Assembly: GCA_949752735.1 (NCBI GenBank)
Contig: OX457051.1
Coordinates: 2,369,501 to 2,433,500, forward strand
DNA: 64,000 nucleotides
Reading direction: 5' to 3'
From: Lumbricus terrestris
Taxonomy: Eukaryota; Annelida; Clitellata; Crassiclitellata; Lumbricidae
Shown: positions 53,194-64,000 of the stretch, in pieces
Numbering within the stretch: position 1 is the stretch's first letter
Layout of the letters: each line of letters starts with the position of its first letter
Position numbers and translations under genes: made by a program
Notes under the pieces: model-generated
Told to the model about the DNA's origin: nothing
Databases searched by the model: none
What the model saw: the letters and a program-made list of their open reading frames with translations, nothing else

Positions 53194-53804
53194 GGTACAA
53201 GATGATCATGACGTTGAAAAGAGCGGTGTACAAGGACATTGTTAGAGTCTGCGAAAGAGATCGGATGTTTTATGTTATCAGACCTAAAAATTGGAATAAG
53301 AATTTATAAATTGAAATATATTATAAGAATTATGTTGATAAATTGAGAAGAAAAATTAACAGGAATCAGAAGAAACGATAAAACATTGATATAGATGGAG
53401 TGTTGTTATTGCATGGATCAGATACATAGATCATTAGACAGCTGCAGGATATGAGAGGCCTATAAAAAAAGAGTGGAGGCCTTCGAAATGTGGACGTAGA
53501 GAACAATGAAGAAAATCAGCAAATGGAAAATAAGCATAATAACTATTTAAAAATTGAAGAAGTTTTTCGTTCCCTCTATCACTGTATATGTATACCTCTT
53601 ATAGTGTCCTAAACGGTAGACCTTTCTTTAGAAAACAAATAGGCTTGCACCATTGGAAAGGCATCCTTAGGCTTTACTAATTAGTAAACATGGCAGGCCC
53701 TATCATGATTATGTGCCTGGCCCTGGTGGACCGGTGACTGACAGAAGAGGGCCCGCAAAATACATCACAGCACCCGGGCCCGCAGTACCTTTAATGCGGC
53801 CCTG

Positions 53805-54029
53805 AATCCTCTTATGTAAAATTTACACAGAACAGGAATATCAATAGCCTATTATTACAAATAGACGTAATCACACCGATATTAATACTCGACTATTTTT
53901 GATCCTACTATCGTTAATTAGTAATTTCAATTATCAAATCAAAATTAGTTATTGATCCCACAATAAAGGGTCTGAGAGGATTCCATTACAAATGACTCTT
54001 TGGTAGCGGTTAGTAAGGTAACTAGCAAA
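53805..54029. other. short non-coding spacer
   Basis: No feature seen between the hAT end and the LINE fragment. Confidence 0.5.
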
Positions 54030-54817
54030 CTAATATAGGGGTGCACCTCTAATGCCATAGTGTACGAGTTTCGTCAGGAGGTTTGTATGGTAAACGGAGT
54101 CATAGGCGTTGGCAAGATCAAGAAAAATTCAAATGGAGTATTGGTTATATTGTCCATCGCAGCAGATATCCGGTCTTGGACATCCAGCAAGGACATTAAT
54201 GTTGAGTGTCCAGATTGAAACCCATGTTGCGAAGAGTATAGGATAGATTTTTGTGTAATGTAGGAATAGAGGCGACCATATAACGACCTCCTTCAATGAA
54301 TTTAGCGAAAAATGGCAAAAACCGAAATGGGTATACGCTATATAGTTAGCTATGTCATTGTTAAAACCTTGTTTGAAAATTCCGACAAATTTTGCAATTT
54401 TGATTTCAGTGGACGCAAGCCCATTTTCAAATGAACAGTATACTGTTGAGTATAATTATTTTGCTAACGGTAAAGCTGGGAATTCCATAATGGAAGATAT
54501 GAGATGAAGATTTAGATCATCCATACCTGAACTGTAAGTAAATTTAAGTGTTTTATTGATTAACATTATTTTGCTCTTGGGGACAGGCAGGTAAAAGAGC
54601 AAAGAAATTAGTCAAACGTGCTGTCAGGTGGTAAGTAATAGGACAGAGATGTTGCTATTCCAGTGAAATAAGAGTTAGAGTGATCCGTCATCAAGTTGGG
54701 ATCATGGATCATGACGCCATTTACCTTGATTTCGAGAATAGATTTATCTTTTTTATCAGTTTTTACTATAGTTTTATTAAGCTGCCAAGTCTTTCTCATA
54801 TCTCTACTGTATTTCAT
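54030..54817 (-). mobile_element. CR1/Jockey-type LINE fragment
   Basis: On the - strand: MRKTWQLNKTIVKT, SILEIKVNGVMIHDPNLMTD, SNSYFTGIATSL (54608-54817), then, after decayed sequence, YSSQHGFQSGHSTLMSLLDV, FEFFLILPTPMT-type text for the DLxKAFD box and TNLLTKLVHYGIRG in shifted frames (54047-54230). This is the reverse transcriptase region of a dead element. Confidence 0.75.
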
Positions 54818-55234
54818 AAATTTGTTCGTGTAATATGATTGTTAAGTTTGGTGCATATTATTGTATAGAGATTGCGATATTTCGCAAAGATATAGGGTGA
54901 CACGATAGTTCGTTCACCGTTTTCAAAATGCGCTATCTCAGTAACGGCTTCATATTTCTTTATAATATTTTGTCAGTGTATAGGCTACATCAGTCAAGTG
55001 AAAGATACTGGTACACATTTGGTTATGATCCGATCCGTTTTCGCCAATTTTAAAGAAAATGTAAAGACGACCAGCTTTTGCGGAAAAAACTGCGTTCATC
55101 AAATTAACGCAATAACGAAACTGCGAATACGCCTATGGCTTCGTATACAAGCGTGACTAGACACTGTTGTCACCTATATGGGACATATACAGACGTAGGC
55201 TATTAGCGTACAGTAGGCTTCTTCTGCTTAATGA
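54818..55234. other. no gene seen
   Basis: AT-rich non-coding sequence before the Tc1-like remnant. Confidence 0.5.
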
Positions 55235-55745
55235 CAGCACTGACTCTGTCCGGCATAGGAAGAGTACGTTCCGCCTGTTCCACAGATGAAGTGTAGACCG
55301 TCGGTCACGTCGGTGATGGTTTGGGGTGGGATATGACTGTCATGGGTCTCACTAAATTTCATTTTGTGCCAAATGGTATACCAGATTGAACTCACAGTAC
55401 TACGTACATCACCAACACTCACGAGCAGATCGTGAGAGAAAATGACAACGGCAGTGTCATGCAACGAAAGTTATTTGTTGACAATGTCCTAGGAGTATTT
55501 CAGCAGGATGGTGCACGTTGTCATACATCAGCTGTGACGACAAAGTGGCTAGACGACAACCTCCCGTCACACATAAAGCCGAAGGATTGAACACCCAACT
55601 CTCAGGACCTCTCTCCTATTGAGAGCTTGTGGAGTATTTTATCTCTCAGCGTTTATAAAGATCCTGAGCCAAAGAACGTTGATCAGCTAATTAATCAGTT
55701 AATTTGCAAAAAAATAGACGCGGAAGCGGTTTTTTTAAATTTTAA
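55235..55745 (+). pseudogene. Tc1/mariner-type transposase remnant
   Basis: With frameshifts and stops the + strand reads MVWGGI-like text (about 55318), LTKFHFVPNGIPD, RENDNGSVMQRKLFVDNVLG, VFQQDGARCHTSAVTTKWLD, DNLPSHIKPKD and TPNSQDLSPIESLWSIL. QDGA-x-x-HT (second catalytic Asp) and SQDLSPIE-x-LW (third acidic position) are the hallmark motifs of IS630/Tc1/mariner DDE transposases. The N-terminal helix-turn-helix part and terminal repeats are not seen. In-frame stops make it inactive. Confidence 0.85.
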
Positions 55746-56816
55746 TTTGGGAGGGATACAATTAATACGGAGGATAATCTATTTCGTGACACCGGCAACC
55801 TGAGCTTGGTTTTCGAGTGGTGCTTTAGAAATCTGAAGAATAAGTTCACCAATACGATCGTAATGTCGTTCATACCTGTTTTCTGTTTTCAGAATGATTC
55901 TCCGATTACAAATCGTCAAAAATGCACAGCTGTCCAACCGATCGCAAGAGTTTGGTGGCTAACGAGCTATACTGTCAAGCGAAAGATTCGCTGGAATAGA
56001 TGCTCGCAACCAGATCAAACGTTTGTTTTAATTGAAAACTACGGCTTTAGGTCTACACGTACACCATTTATTCAGCCGATAGACTTACATCGATCCTAAC
56101 AACCGGTGGAAATTTAACAGTCCAGAAGGAAATGGCTGTTTAACGACGCCTCTCGTGGTTAGCTTCCGAACCTGCCTCTCACCATAATTAAAAATTTAAT
56201 GGGAAAGCAGGCAATTAATTAAGTTGTCGTCGATGTATCTCTATGTAAGCTAGCGTCAGATACTCCCTCTCCACACAATTGTTATTCTCTCCTCTCTGCT
56301 TAAACCCACCCTAATGAATCATGATGTTTTTTCCATCGACTCGTCCGTCCGTTTGAAAGGACGTCACGCACCAGAGGACTCCTCTGTGAATCGACCATTC
56401 AAACGGACATGAGCTCAAAGTAAATTCATGATAAATGGACCAATTGAGATATTTTCAAAGGTCTTTCAAAAATTCCGAGTAAACACAGGATAAATAATTG
56501 GTAGTCATGCATGCATGCAGACATGCACACATCCATGCAGACAGCCTTATACGGATATTGTAGGCATACATGCGTTCGTAAACTTAGATATACATGCGTG
56601 CATGCATGCAATGTATTCATACACAATTGCACATTATATACAAAATTATACATATACATGTATACGCACCTTAACATATACATTAATATAGATGCAAAAA
56701 CATACATGAATACATACATAGCCTACATATAATGTATAAATACGTATGCAATGTATATATACGTATGTATACATGCATGTATGTATGTAGGTATGTATGT
56801 ATGTATGTATGTATGT
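55746..56816. repeat. non-coding, with a small inverted repeat and TATG-rich sequence
   Basis: 56337-56412 contains CGTCCGTTTGAAAGG and an inverted counterpart CCATTCAAACGGAC, a possible small MITE. From 56500 on the sequence is rich in ATGCATACAT words grading into a (GTAT)n array (56775-56816). No gene is supported. Confidence 0.5.
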
Positions 56817-57690
56817 ATTCATTCATTCATTCATTCATTCATTCCGAAAATTTATATAGCGCCCCTTCAAGAAGCCTACTCAGAGGCGCTCCCAGTCCAG
56901 CCACAGCTAAAAAGATAGGTCTTGAGAAACTTGTAGAAAGCAGGCAAATTATTCCGAGGTAGTAAGCGTAGAGCAAGTGGGAGTCCATTCCATGTGGACG
57001 GGTCAACAACCGAGAAGGCTCGACGCTGTCTGGTAGCAGAGCGGGTTCGAGGTACCAGCAGCTCCCCATTGGCCGAAGAACGCAAAGTTCTACGGGAGGC
57101 TACAACAGAGACAGGGCGACAGAGATCAGATAAGTAGGAAGGAGCACTAATAATTAATGACCGCCAAACAAGTGCTGCTATCCTGTACGAGATGCGCTGC
57201 GAGACTGGAAGCCAGTGCAGGACATCACGCATGTAGGCAGAAATTGGGGCAAATTTTGGAATGTGTCCAATAAGACGAGCAGCAGACCGCATGACCCGAT
57301 CAAGACGCCCTATTAAGCTAGATGGGTGGCCAGCAAGAATTGAGCAGCAATGATCAATTCTGCTAGTTACGAAGGCGTGGACAAGGACCACAGCGGCATC
57401 ATGAGATAGGGACCGTATGACAACACGCAACTGGCGGAGCTGGTAATAGCAGCTTCGCGTTACTAGGTTGACATGCTGTGAGAAACTAAGTTCTTGGTCA
57501 AGTGTCACTCCAAGATCGCGAACGGTATGAGAGAATGCAATATGGGGGAATGTCTGAGCCAAAAGATGCATGTCTAGACTAGTCAACTGTCTGCGACCGC
57601 CAAGCCAAATGAATTGGGTTTTTGATGGATTCAACAGCAATCGATTCGAAGCCATCCAGCGAGAAAGGGCATCAATTGCAGAGCACATCA
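56817..57690 (-). mobile_element. L2-type LINE 3' half with (GAAT)n tail
   Basis: The tail (GAAT)n is 56817-56844, preceded by the TATATAAATTTTCG 3' end. On the - strand the frame to stop at 56876 reads MASNRLLLNPSKTQFIWLGG, VRDLGVTLDQELSFSQHVNL, RIDHCCSILAGHPSSLIGRL, VLHWLPVSQRISYRIAALVW, APSYLSDLCRPV, STWNGLPLALRLLP, TGSASE. It is open for about 270 codons without a stop, so it is the youngest L2 copy here, 5'-truncated. It is inserted in a (GTAT)n array that continues on both sides. Confidence 0.9.
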
Positions 57691-58110
57691 GCCCATGTAT
57701 GTATGTATGTATGTATGTATGTATGTATGTATGTATGTATGTATGTATGTATGTATGTATGTATGTATGTATGTATGTATGTATGTATGTATGTATGTAT
57801 GTATGTATGTATGTATGTATGTATGTATGTATGTATGTATGTATGTATGTATGTATGTATGTATGTATGTATGTATGTATGTATGTATGTATGTATTTAT
57901 GTATGTATGTATGTATGTATGTATGTATGTATGTATGTATGTATTTATGTATGTATGTATGTATGTATGTATGTATGTGGGCCATATATGTATGTATGAC
58001 ATACATATATACACATCCTACATACATACATACATACATATGTATGTCATATGTATGACATACATATATACATGTACATACATACATACATACATACATA
58101 CATACATACA
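57691..58110. repeat. (GTAT)n then (CATA)n convergent microsatellite
   Basis: 57695-57977 is (GTAT)n with occasional TTAT interruptions. 58019-58110 is the inverse (TACA)n. Between them is palindromic ATGTATGTATGACATACATA text, so the two arrays could pair as a large hairpin. Confidence 0.95.
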
Positions 58111-58319
58111 AGCATACATGTATATGAGTTGGTTGATATATGTAGCCAAGAATATTATTAGATATAGGCGTATGTAAATCAACGTTGACTTGACATGACG
58201 CATCAGTAGCCTATTAGACCAATGTTCGTAAAACGAACATGACCCAGATATGAAATTTTATGCAAATTAATGGCAAGTGCTTTGTGCAAAATGTATAGGC
58301 TACACTTTAAATGCCCATC

Positions 58320-58640
58320 AAATTGTGCCGATATCACAATTTTTCTAAGATGGAGGACACGAGTGCCACTTTTTCTTAGCTGAAGGGCATCAGAGGGCCA
58401 CTAGGCTAAAATTTAACTAACTAAAAGTATATTAAATTGTAATATTTGGATCAAAACAGAGTGTTTGATGTTATTTACAGGCGTCAAAATAAAATAAAAT
58501 GTAATGTAAATTAACTATGCGTTCTATTCCGGCTAGAATAATTTGTAACCTTTCTCATATATTGTTGTTAATTCTTTGAGGAGGTGAGGGCCATTTTACT
58601 AGGCCTTGCGGGACACTTTTGACCCGCGGGCCACGGGTAT
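58320..58640. mobile_element. decayed relative of the hAT MITE 8752-9089
   Basis: Inverted and diverged: it ends with TTTTGACCCGCGGGCCACG at about 58615-58635, like the GTGGCCCGCGGGCCAAAAG start of the 8752 element. It also shares GAGGGCCACTAGG and GTTTGATGTTATTTACA blocks. Outer ends are eroded. Confidence 0.65.
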
Positions 58641-58828
58641 GACAAATCTGCGTGAACACCTTTTTGAAGATCTCACATAGGGTGACGCCATCCCATAATC
58701 TCATGTACAGGTATTCCTATATCAGCAGGCCACTGGTCTAGCAGTTGCAAATGGCCAAACTCATTTTCGGTGAATATACTAGGCCTATCACTACCCGTTA
58801 TCTATTCACAGAGCACAAGTAAAGGAGA

Positions 58829-59118
<290 letters not shown>

Positions 59119-59225
59119 GGGAATTACATGATTGTTTTGCTTAACGACTTCTTGTGACTGTAGGTAATCTTTTGACGTCGGCCTGAGTTGAAGAGGAGAA
59201 CTTATAAAAAAGAATCTGTCTTGAA

Positions 59226-59750
59226 GGACTTGTTTAAAGCAAAGCCATTTACAAACAGGCTTTCAAGTAATTATGGCGACGATAGATAAGGAGTCAACCT
59301 TCCTCTAGAACTTCTGCTATAGGAAGTAATGGAAATCGGAAATGCATTGCTATTAGCCTATCTGGTTTTGAAAGCCTGTTTATTAATGGCTTTGCTTTAA
59401 ACAAGTCATTGAAGACGTTTTTTGCTGTTGTTGTTGTTGTTATCTATCGTCACCATATTTTATATAGTGACGATAGATAAGGAGTCAACCTTTCTCTAGA
59501 ACTTCTGCTGTAGGAAGTAATGGGAAATCGGAAATGCATTGCTATTAGCCTATCTGGTTTTGAAAGCCTGTTTATAAATGGCTTTGCTTTAAACAAGTCA
59601 TTGAAGACGTTTTTTGCTGTTGTTGTTGTTGTTGTTATTATCTATCGTCACCTTATTTTATATAGTGACGATAGATAAGGAGTCAACCTTTCTCTAGAAC
59701 TTCTGCTGTAGGAAGTAATGGGAAATCGGAAATGCATTGCCATTTTCTGG
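59226..59750. repeat. ~185-bp tandem repeat derived from a MITE
   Basis: Units start with GTGACGATAGATAAGGAGTC at about 59277, 59467 and 59664 (third partial). Each contains AACTTCTGCTGTAGGAAGT, AAAGCCTGTTTATAAATGG and a (GTT)n run, then TTATCTATCGTCAC. Adjacent units meet at a perfect inverted repeat (TATCTATCGTCAC / GTGACGATAGATA). 59226-59268 is an inverted copy of the AAAGCCTGTTTA block. This looks like a MITE duplicated end to end. Confidence 0.82.
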
Positions 59751-59767
59751 TTTTTGATGGACCATCA

Positions 59768-59995
59768 GTCGGGCGCGGTGGTGTTACTGGGTAGTGGAGG
59801 TTTCAGTGCCTTGTAGGCGGATGGTTCCAGGTTCGAATCCACATCAAGCCATCGAGATTTGATCGTAAGCAAGTCCTTCACTTGCAATTGCACCAGAAAC
59901 GCAATACATTTATTGCATGCAACAATTACTGCAGCATATCTAACGAATTTTGCGAAAGATATAGAACAGCATGTTTTGTTGTTGTTGTTGTTGTT
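59768..59995 (+). mobile_element. tRNA-derived SINE with (GTT)n tail
   Basis: A tRNA-like head (GGGCGCGGTGGTGTTACTGG, then a perfect B-box GGTTCGAATCC at about 59831-59841), body phrase AAGCAAGTCCTTCACTTGC shared with the SINE at 24624-24985, and a (GTT)n tail at about 59975-59993. The L2-like 3' end of the other copy is absent here. Confidence 0.8.
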
Positions 59996-61017
59996 AACTA
60001 TAAAACATTTTGCTGTTAAACAATGAACCCTGATGACATTGGAACGTTATGTCAAGACTACGTTAAATGGCTTATTTTGGACACCAGTAATTAACGTTTA
60101 CTGCACTGTATACATAACTATGCTGTAAATATTATTGTCGCCAATTAACGGCCATCGATGTCATACGACGACGTTAAACATTGGAGAAATAAAACAAACG
60201 CAATGCTGTTGACGTCGAACCGCCTCAACTTAATCGAACCATAACACAATTAATTTGAGTTAAACAGAAACGTTTCTGTCCTCCTCTATCGACGGATCTC
60301 TGCTTCCAAACAGGAAATCACGTGACATCGTCCGACCAATAGAGACGGTCAACAGAAAACGATCGGAGACTCGCGCCACCTGTTGCCATTAGAGATATCG
60401 ATTCTTATAATTGCGCTCTTCCTCTGTGACCATACGAGCCTCGATTTGGGCGAGAGTCTGGCATGCCTTGTTAGTATCCTGGAAATCTGCTTATTACCGA
60501 GAACGAGGCAAGCTGCCGGCGTCGCTGGTGGGAGAGCCGGACCTCGCCCCTCTGCTAGAACGTATTTATTGTAACTGGAACTTTTATATTTTCACCAGTA
60601 TTAGACAACTATGCTAGGATTAAAACGCTTTTTGAATTGTAAAAATTGATGAATATTTACTAGTTTTTTTTGTATTTACTAAAACGGTTCTATTTTCCCG
60701 GACAAATGTAGAAGAAATTGAATTAATATAGAGATTACCTATAATAAGACACGTGTAGGCCTATACATGGTCACAACTTCAGTATAATAATAATAGTGAT
60801 CTGCAAATTAACAATCCGTCCGGTAAATAATGTCGTCAACGGCCTTTGATGTCATACGATAATTTAAAATTTGACTAAATAGCTAAGATCACACAATTCC
60901 GAGGCTGCCTAAGCAAGATGAGCGTAGGCCTATACATCATGAGGCACAAATTATCAGTCAATGGTCGCTTTAATTAAATAAAATACTATTCGGAATCAGA
61001 AAGCTGCAGTATGGACG
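59996..61017. other. no gene supported
   Basis: 60290-60380 is GC-richer with CACGTGAC and CCAAT, which could be a promoter. A 63-codon frame at 60383-60574 (MPLEISILIIALFLC) has a hydrophobic start, but there is no independent support for it as a gene. Confidence 0.35.
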
Positions 61018-61130
61018 TTCCACACCCTTATTTCGTATCTTCCGACTGATTGTTATGTTGCAAATCACTGATGACACAATTAAACTGTGCGCAACTTTCC
61101 ACACCCTTATTTCGTATCTTCCGAATGATG
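61018..61130 (+). repeat. direct repeat, 79-bp spacing
   Basis: TTCCACACCCTTATTTCGTA plus TCTTCCGA(C/A)TGAT occurs at 61018-61051 and 61097-61130. Confidence 0.85.
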
Positions 61131-62659
61131 TACATTAGTGTGGTCCAAAAAAATAAAATTCAAGCTAAAATCCAAGACAACCTCCCAGTTTGTTAGACTT
61201 GTTAATAGTATTATTGAGACCAAATTTCAGCCCTAGATTCGGACTAGAAGACCGTGCTCAATGACTCACAAAACTTACCATGTAGTAGTATTAGCTAGAA
61301 ATCTTGATACCTTTCTTGTTTGGTCAAAAACTCAACATTTGTCATGTAGATGAGCTTTAAATAGTTTCTGTTGTGTTATCATACATGTACGTGCCAGAAT
61401 TAAGACTACACAGTTGTTAAGCCAAGAAGTGACAAGTGTATTTTATGGAAATGAGACTTCTGGTGATTTGATCATGAAGGATTGAGATTTTTGGTGCCAA
61501 TTTCTGCAGCACTTGTGTACTATCCTTCTGTCGTGCCGTTTTCATGGAGTACCATTAACAAGGAATGCTTAAGAAGACCAGGATGGAACATGCCGAAGTT
61601 GAAAGATCTGAATTTGTTCCACCAGATTATCCTGGGATCTTCAGAGCAGGAAATGTCAACAGCCTGCCAGTGCTGGTTTCAGGTGATGGTGTTTATAAAC
61701 TCTTTGGAGTGCCCAAATTTGCTTCAGTGTCAGGATACAAATCCAATCCAAGGCCATTCATTATTTTCTGGAGTGATGGAAACTCACTGATGATATTCAG
61801 GTCTTGAGCTTTGATACAACATTATGCCAGCACCGGAATTTTCAATAGAGTGTACGATTTTACAGGAAGACAAGATAGGTCAAGAGCTCCTGTAGCTGAC
61901 CTTCATATGAAGGAATTGATTTTAGCCATAAGCCTTCTGCATGTTCTTGTGATTGATCGAATTCACCATATATTCCAATGTTTAAGAGATTTAATGCTGC
62001 TTGGCAAGGTGTGACACTTGACAACATCTGAAAACTGGAAGTCACATCCGGTACTGAAGCCCTCCATGCAAGAGTATTCAGCTTTCTCAAGTACTCTGCT
62101 GAAATAAAGTCAGTTTTAGAAAAATTACCAAGAACTCATTGAGATATCAATGGTTGACATAGTAAGTCACCTTCAATAAGAAACTGGAGAGTCCAATAAA
62201 CAATGCACATTGGATGGTACTGCGCGCCATTAAAATATACCTTTTAGTGATCAACATGATGTAATTGTAGAGAAAAATGGCCGACCACAGACCCTCCTTG
62301 TGCGACGAACAGGGTGTCGCGCGGAAACCTACACGAGAGGTTCGAGGTCACGTGGGTCCGGCCTCCGGAGTATATCGAAGGGCTTAGTCCTTGCAGTTCT
62401 CCTGAATGTCAACCACGAAATCAGACAACGACACGATATCTTCTGCGACACGATTTATTGTAGCACGAAACCAGACGACGATAGGAAAGCCTCTGCACCC
62501 CAGGGATGGCCGTATTCTGCAGGGCTGTCAACGTCGGTTCCGTCCGTGTCCGTCCGTGTGTCGCTCTCCGTCGTCGTTCTCGCACGTCGCCACGTCGCCG
62601 TCCAGACGTCTTCTCCTGCTCGTCGCTCCTCGTCGTCGATGACGGTATCTACTGTCTGC

Positions 62660-62945
62660 CTCTCTGTCGTCCGTGAGCTTCGCCTCGTGCGGTATCGTCG
62701 GAGCTCTCTGTCTCGTCAACTGCGAGCTTCGCCTCGTGCGGTATCGTCTGACGGCTCTGTCGTCAACTGTGTCCTTCGCCTCGTGCGGTATCTTCCGAGC
62801 TCCTGCGAGAGCTCCGCCTCGCGCTGTATCGTCTGAGCTGTCGGTCTCGTCAACTGCGAGCTTCGCCTCGTGCGGTATCGTCGGAGCCGTCGGTCTCGTC
62901 AACTGCGAGCTTCGCCTCGTGCGGTATCGTCGGAGCTGTCGGTGT
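62660..62945 (+). repeat. GC-rich ~45-bp tandem repeat
   Basis: About six copies of GAGCTTCGCCTCGTGCGGTA followed by TCGTCGGAGCTGTC(G/T)GTCTCGTC-like text. The last two copies are nearly identical. Confidence 0.88.
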
Positions 62946-62989
62946 CATCTGTCCACGTCTATTTATACAATCTACGGGCAGGCACCTAA

Positions 62990-63440
62990 TCTAGGGAACT
63001 TGCCTCAAATGGGCGTGGCCTATCTAGGAACTTGCCTCAAGTTCTAGGGAACTTGCCTCAAGTGGGCGGAGCTAGCAAGGAACTTGCCTCAGGAACTTGC
63101 CTCGACCGCTAAGGAACTTGCCTCTGGAGGGAGGGGCTAGCAAGGAACTTGCCTCAGGAACTTGCCTCAAGGGGCGTGGCTAACAAGGAACTTGCCTCAG
63201 GAACTTGCCTCAAGTAGGCGTGGCTTAGCAAGGAACTTGCCTCAGGAACTTGCCTCAAGGGGCGTGGCTAACAAGGAACTTGCCTCAGGAACTTGCCTCT
63301 GGAGGGAGGGGGTAGCAAGGAACTTGCCTCAGGAACTTGCCTCAAGTAGGCGTGGCTTAGCAAGGAACTTGCCTCAGGAACTTGCCTCAAGGGGCGTGGC
63401 TAACAAGGAACTTGCCTCGAGTGGGCGTGGCTTAGCAAGG
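62990..63440 (+). repeat. AGGAACTTGCCTC minisatellite
   Basis: About twenty copies of AGGAACTTGCCTC in pairs, separated by GGGGCGTGGCTAACA, AGTGGGCGTGGCTTAGCA or GGAGGGAGGGGCTAGCA spacers (about 43-bp higher-order unit). GGGCGTGGC recurs in most spacers. Confidence 0.92.
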
Positions 63441-64000
63441 AGAGCGGGCCACCAGGTTCGCTACATAATCAATCTAAGTACGAAGGAAGAAACTCAGATT
63501 CATCAACTTATGTAATTTGGTGGCCTTCGTCACACAAGGGCATGGATAAAAGACTCCTCTTGCTGTTGTTGCTCCAGAACAAGATCTTTCAATATGGTCA
63601 GATATAGAAAATGCGAGTCAGTTGCCCAGGAGATCAGCCTTGCTTCCATGAAGGTCCTAGAAAACCACCAGTAGTACCTTTCAGGTGAGGTTGTAGGTCT
63701 GGTTATGTGGCCATTTGCCTATAATTTAGAGACAAGGTGAAATATTCCACAGAATGACTCTGAGGCCTGGTGAAAGGATGGTGAGGCCTAGTGCTATTGC
63801 ACTGAAAAAACCACCATAATGCCTGAAGATTGGTAATTCTTTTGTACACTTCGACCAGAAAAATAGATCGAGAAAGAGGATTATAAATAAGGCAGATACT
63901 GAATTCAACACTGGTCAGAAAGTGGTGAAAAACATACCTTTGATATGTGAGAAGTTGTTCGAGGAATTCAATCGACTCATCACTGATGATGAAGAAAGCC

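Larger units (their letters stand above)
49507..53804. mobile_element. hAT element, 4.3 kb, containing two nested elements
   Basis: Ends CAGGCCCGCATTACGG and inverse of CAGGGCCGCATTAAAGG, each followed by GCAGCACCCGGGCCCGC-like subterminal text. Flanks CATCCTCT / AATCCTCT match at 7 of 8 positions. Without the nested 3-kb block the hAT is about 1.3 kb and has no recognisable transposase. A short LINE-like scrap may occur at 49990-50180. Confidence 0.8.
62278..63451. mobile_element. inserted element made of word repeats
   Basis: Possible imperfect ends TGGCCGACCACAGACCCTCC and inverse of TGGTGGCCCGCTCTCC. The body is almost entirely two tandem arrays (62660-62945 and 62990-63440). It interrupts the transposase remnant. 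No target duplication is found. The frames over the arrays (Arg/Ser/Leu-rich) are repeat artefacts. Confidence 0.55.
61480..64000 (+). pseudogene. transposase remnant of the TAGGGTGCC-type family, interrupted
   Basis: Segments 61480-62277 and 63452-64000 flank an inserted block. The first reads, with shifts, EFVPPDYPGIFRAGNVNSLP, VLVSGDGVYKLFGVPKF and FKRFNAAWQGVTLDN. The second ends the window with an open frame KADTEFNTGQKVVKNIPLIC followed by FEEFNRLITDDEES. VLVSGDG-x-x-KL-x-G parallels VIASGDSELKILG at about 51120 in the 50219 element. I infer the same transposase family. The 3' end is beyond the window. Confidence 0.55.

Noticed and set aside
60383..60617. 63- and 68-codon frames with a hydrophobic start
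   Set aside because: They overlap in different frames, with no splice or homology support.
62300..63515. Several 100-180 codon frames (Arg/Ser-rich and 'NLPQELAS' repeats)
   Set aside because: They follow the tandem minisatellites; repeats whose unit length is a multiple of three, or that lack stops, create such frames.

Overview
This is a eukaryotic (animal) nuclear window. Spliced genes have GT-AG introns, and there are tRNA-derived SINEs, several non-LTR retrotransposon (LINE) families, hAT, Tc1/mariner-like and Mutator-like DNA transposons, and long tetranucleotide microsatellites. There are no operons or ribosome binding sites. A DEG/ENaC channel gene and L2/CR1-type LINEs suggest a marine invertebrate or basal deuterostome, but I cannot name the species. 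The palindrome TAGGCCTA is conspicuously frequent.

Two host genes can be assembled by hand from exons whose splice phases all agree. (1) On the + strand, 1984-6320 encodes a 425-residue protein in five exons: an F-box in exon 4 and a beta-propeller-like C-terminal half in exon 5. A truncated duplicate (exons 1 and 2 plus a scrap of exon 5) lies at 10694-11329, and the duplicated promoter blocks both keep a TGACGTCA site. (2) On the - strand, 48935-16516 encodes a DEG/ENaC-family sodium channel in seven exons over 32.4 kb. It has TM1, finger, palm, cysteine-rich and TM2 segments, and all exons are open. Its introns hold most of the mobile DNA in the window. Unusual residues are GGT where the family has GAS/G-x-S in the selectivity filter, and VG where it has HG before TM1.

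The rest is nested mobile DNA. Highlights: three copies of a ~2.3 kb element (ends TAGGGTGTCCCA, 8-bp target duplications), two of them 2296 bp long; a second family with TAGGGTGCC ends carrying a decayed transposase; five hAT-type elements with 8-bp (or 7/8) duplications; and a class of foldback elements whose ends are built from a short word repeated many times. Each foldback element has its own word (ACCGCGCAC, TTTGCGCGC, TTACGTCAGTGAC, TGGACC/GGTCCA, GGTACG). Three of these have clear 9-bp target duplications, the Mutator-like signature. Nests reach three or four levels (26.8-31.5 kb; 49.5-53.8 kb).

Layout: 0-6.6 kb F-box gene; 7.3-13 kb SINE, foldbacks, hAT and duplicate gene; 13.8-15.3 kb LINE and MITE; 16.5-49 kb the channel gene with its transposon-filled introns; 49.5-53.8 kb hAT nest; 54-58 kb LINEs, Tc1-like remnant and microsatellites; 58.3-64 kb repeats, SINE, minisatellites and a transposase remnant running off the end.
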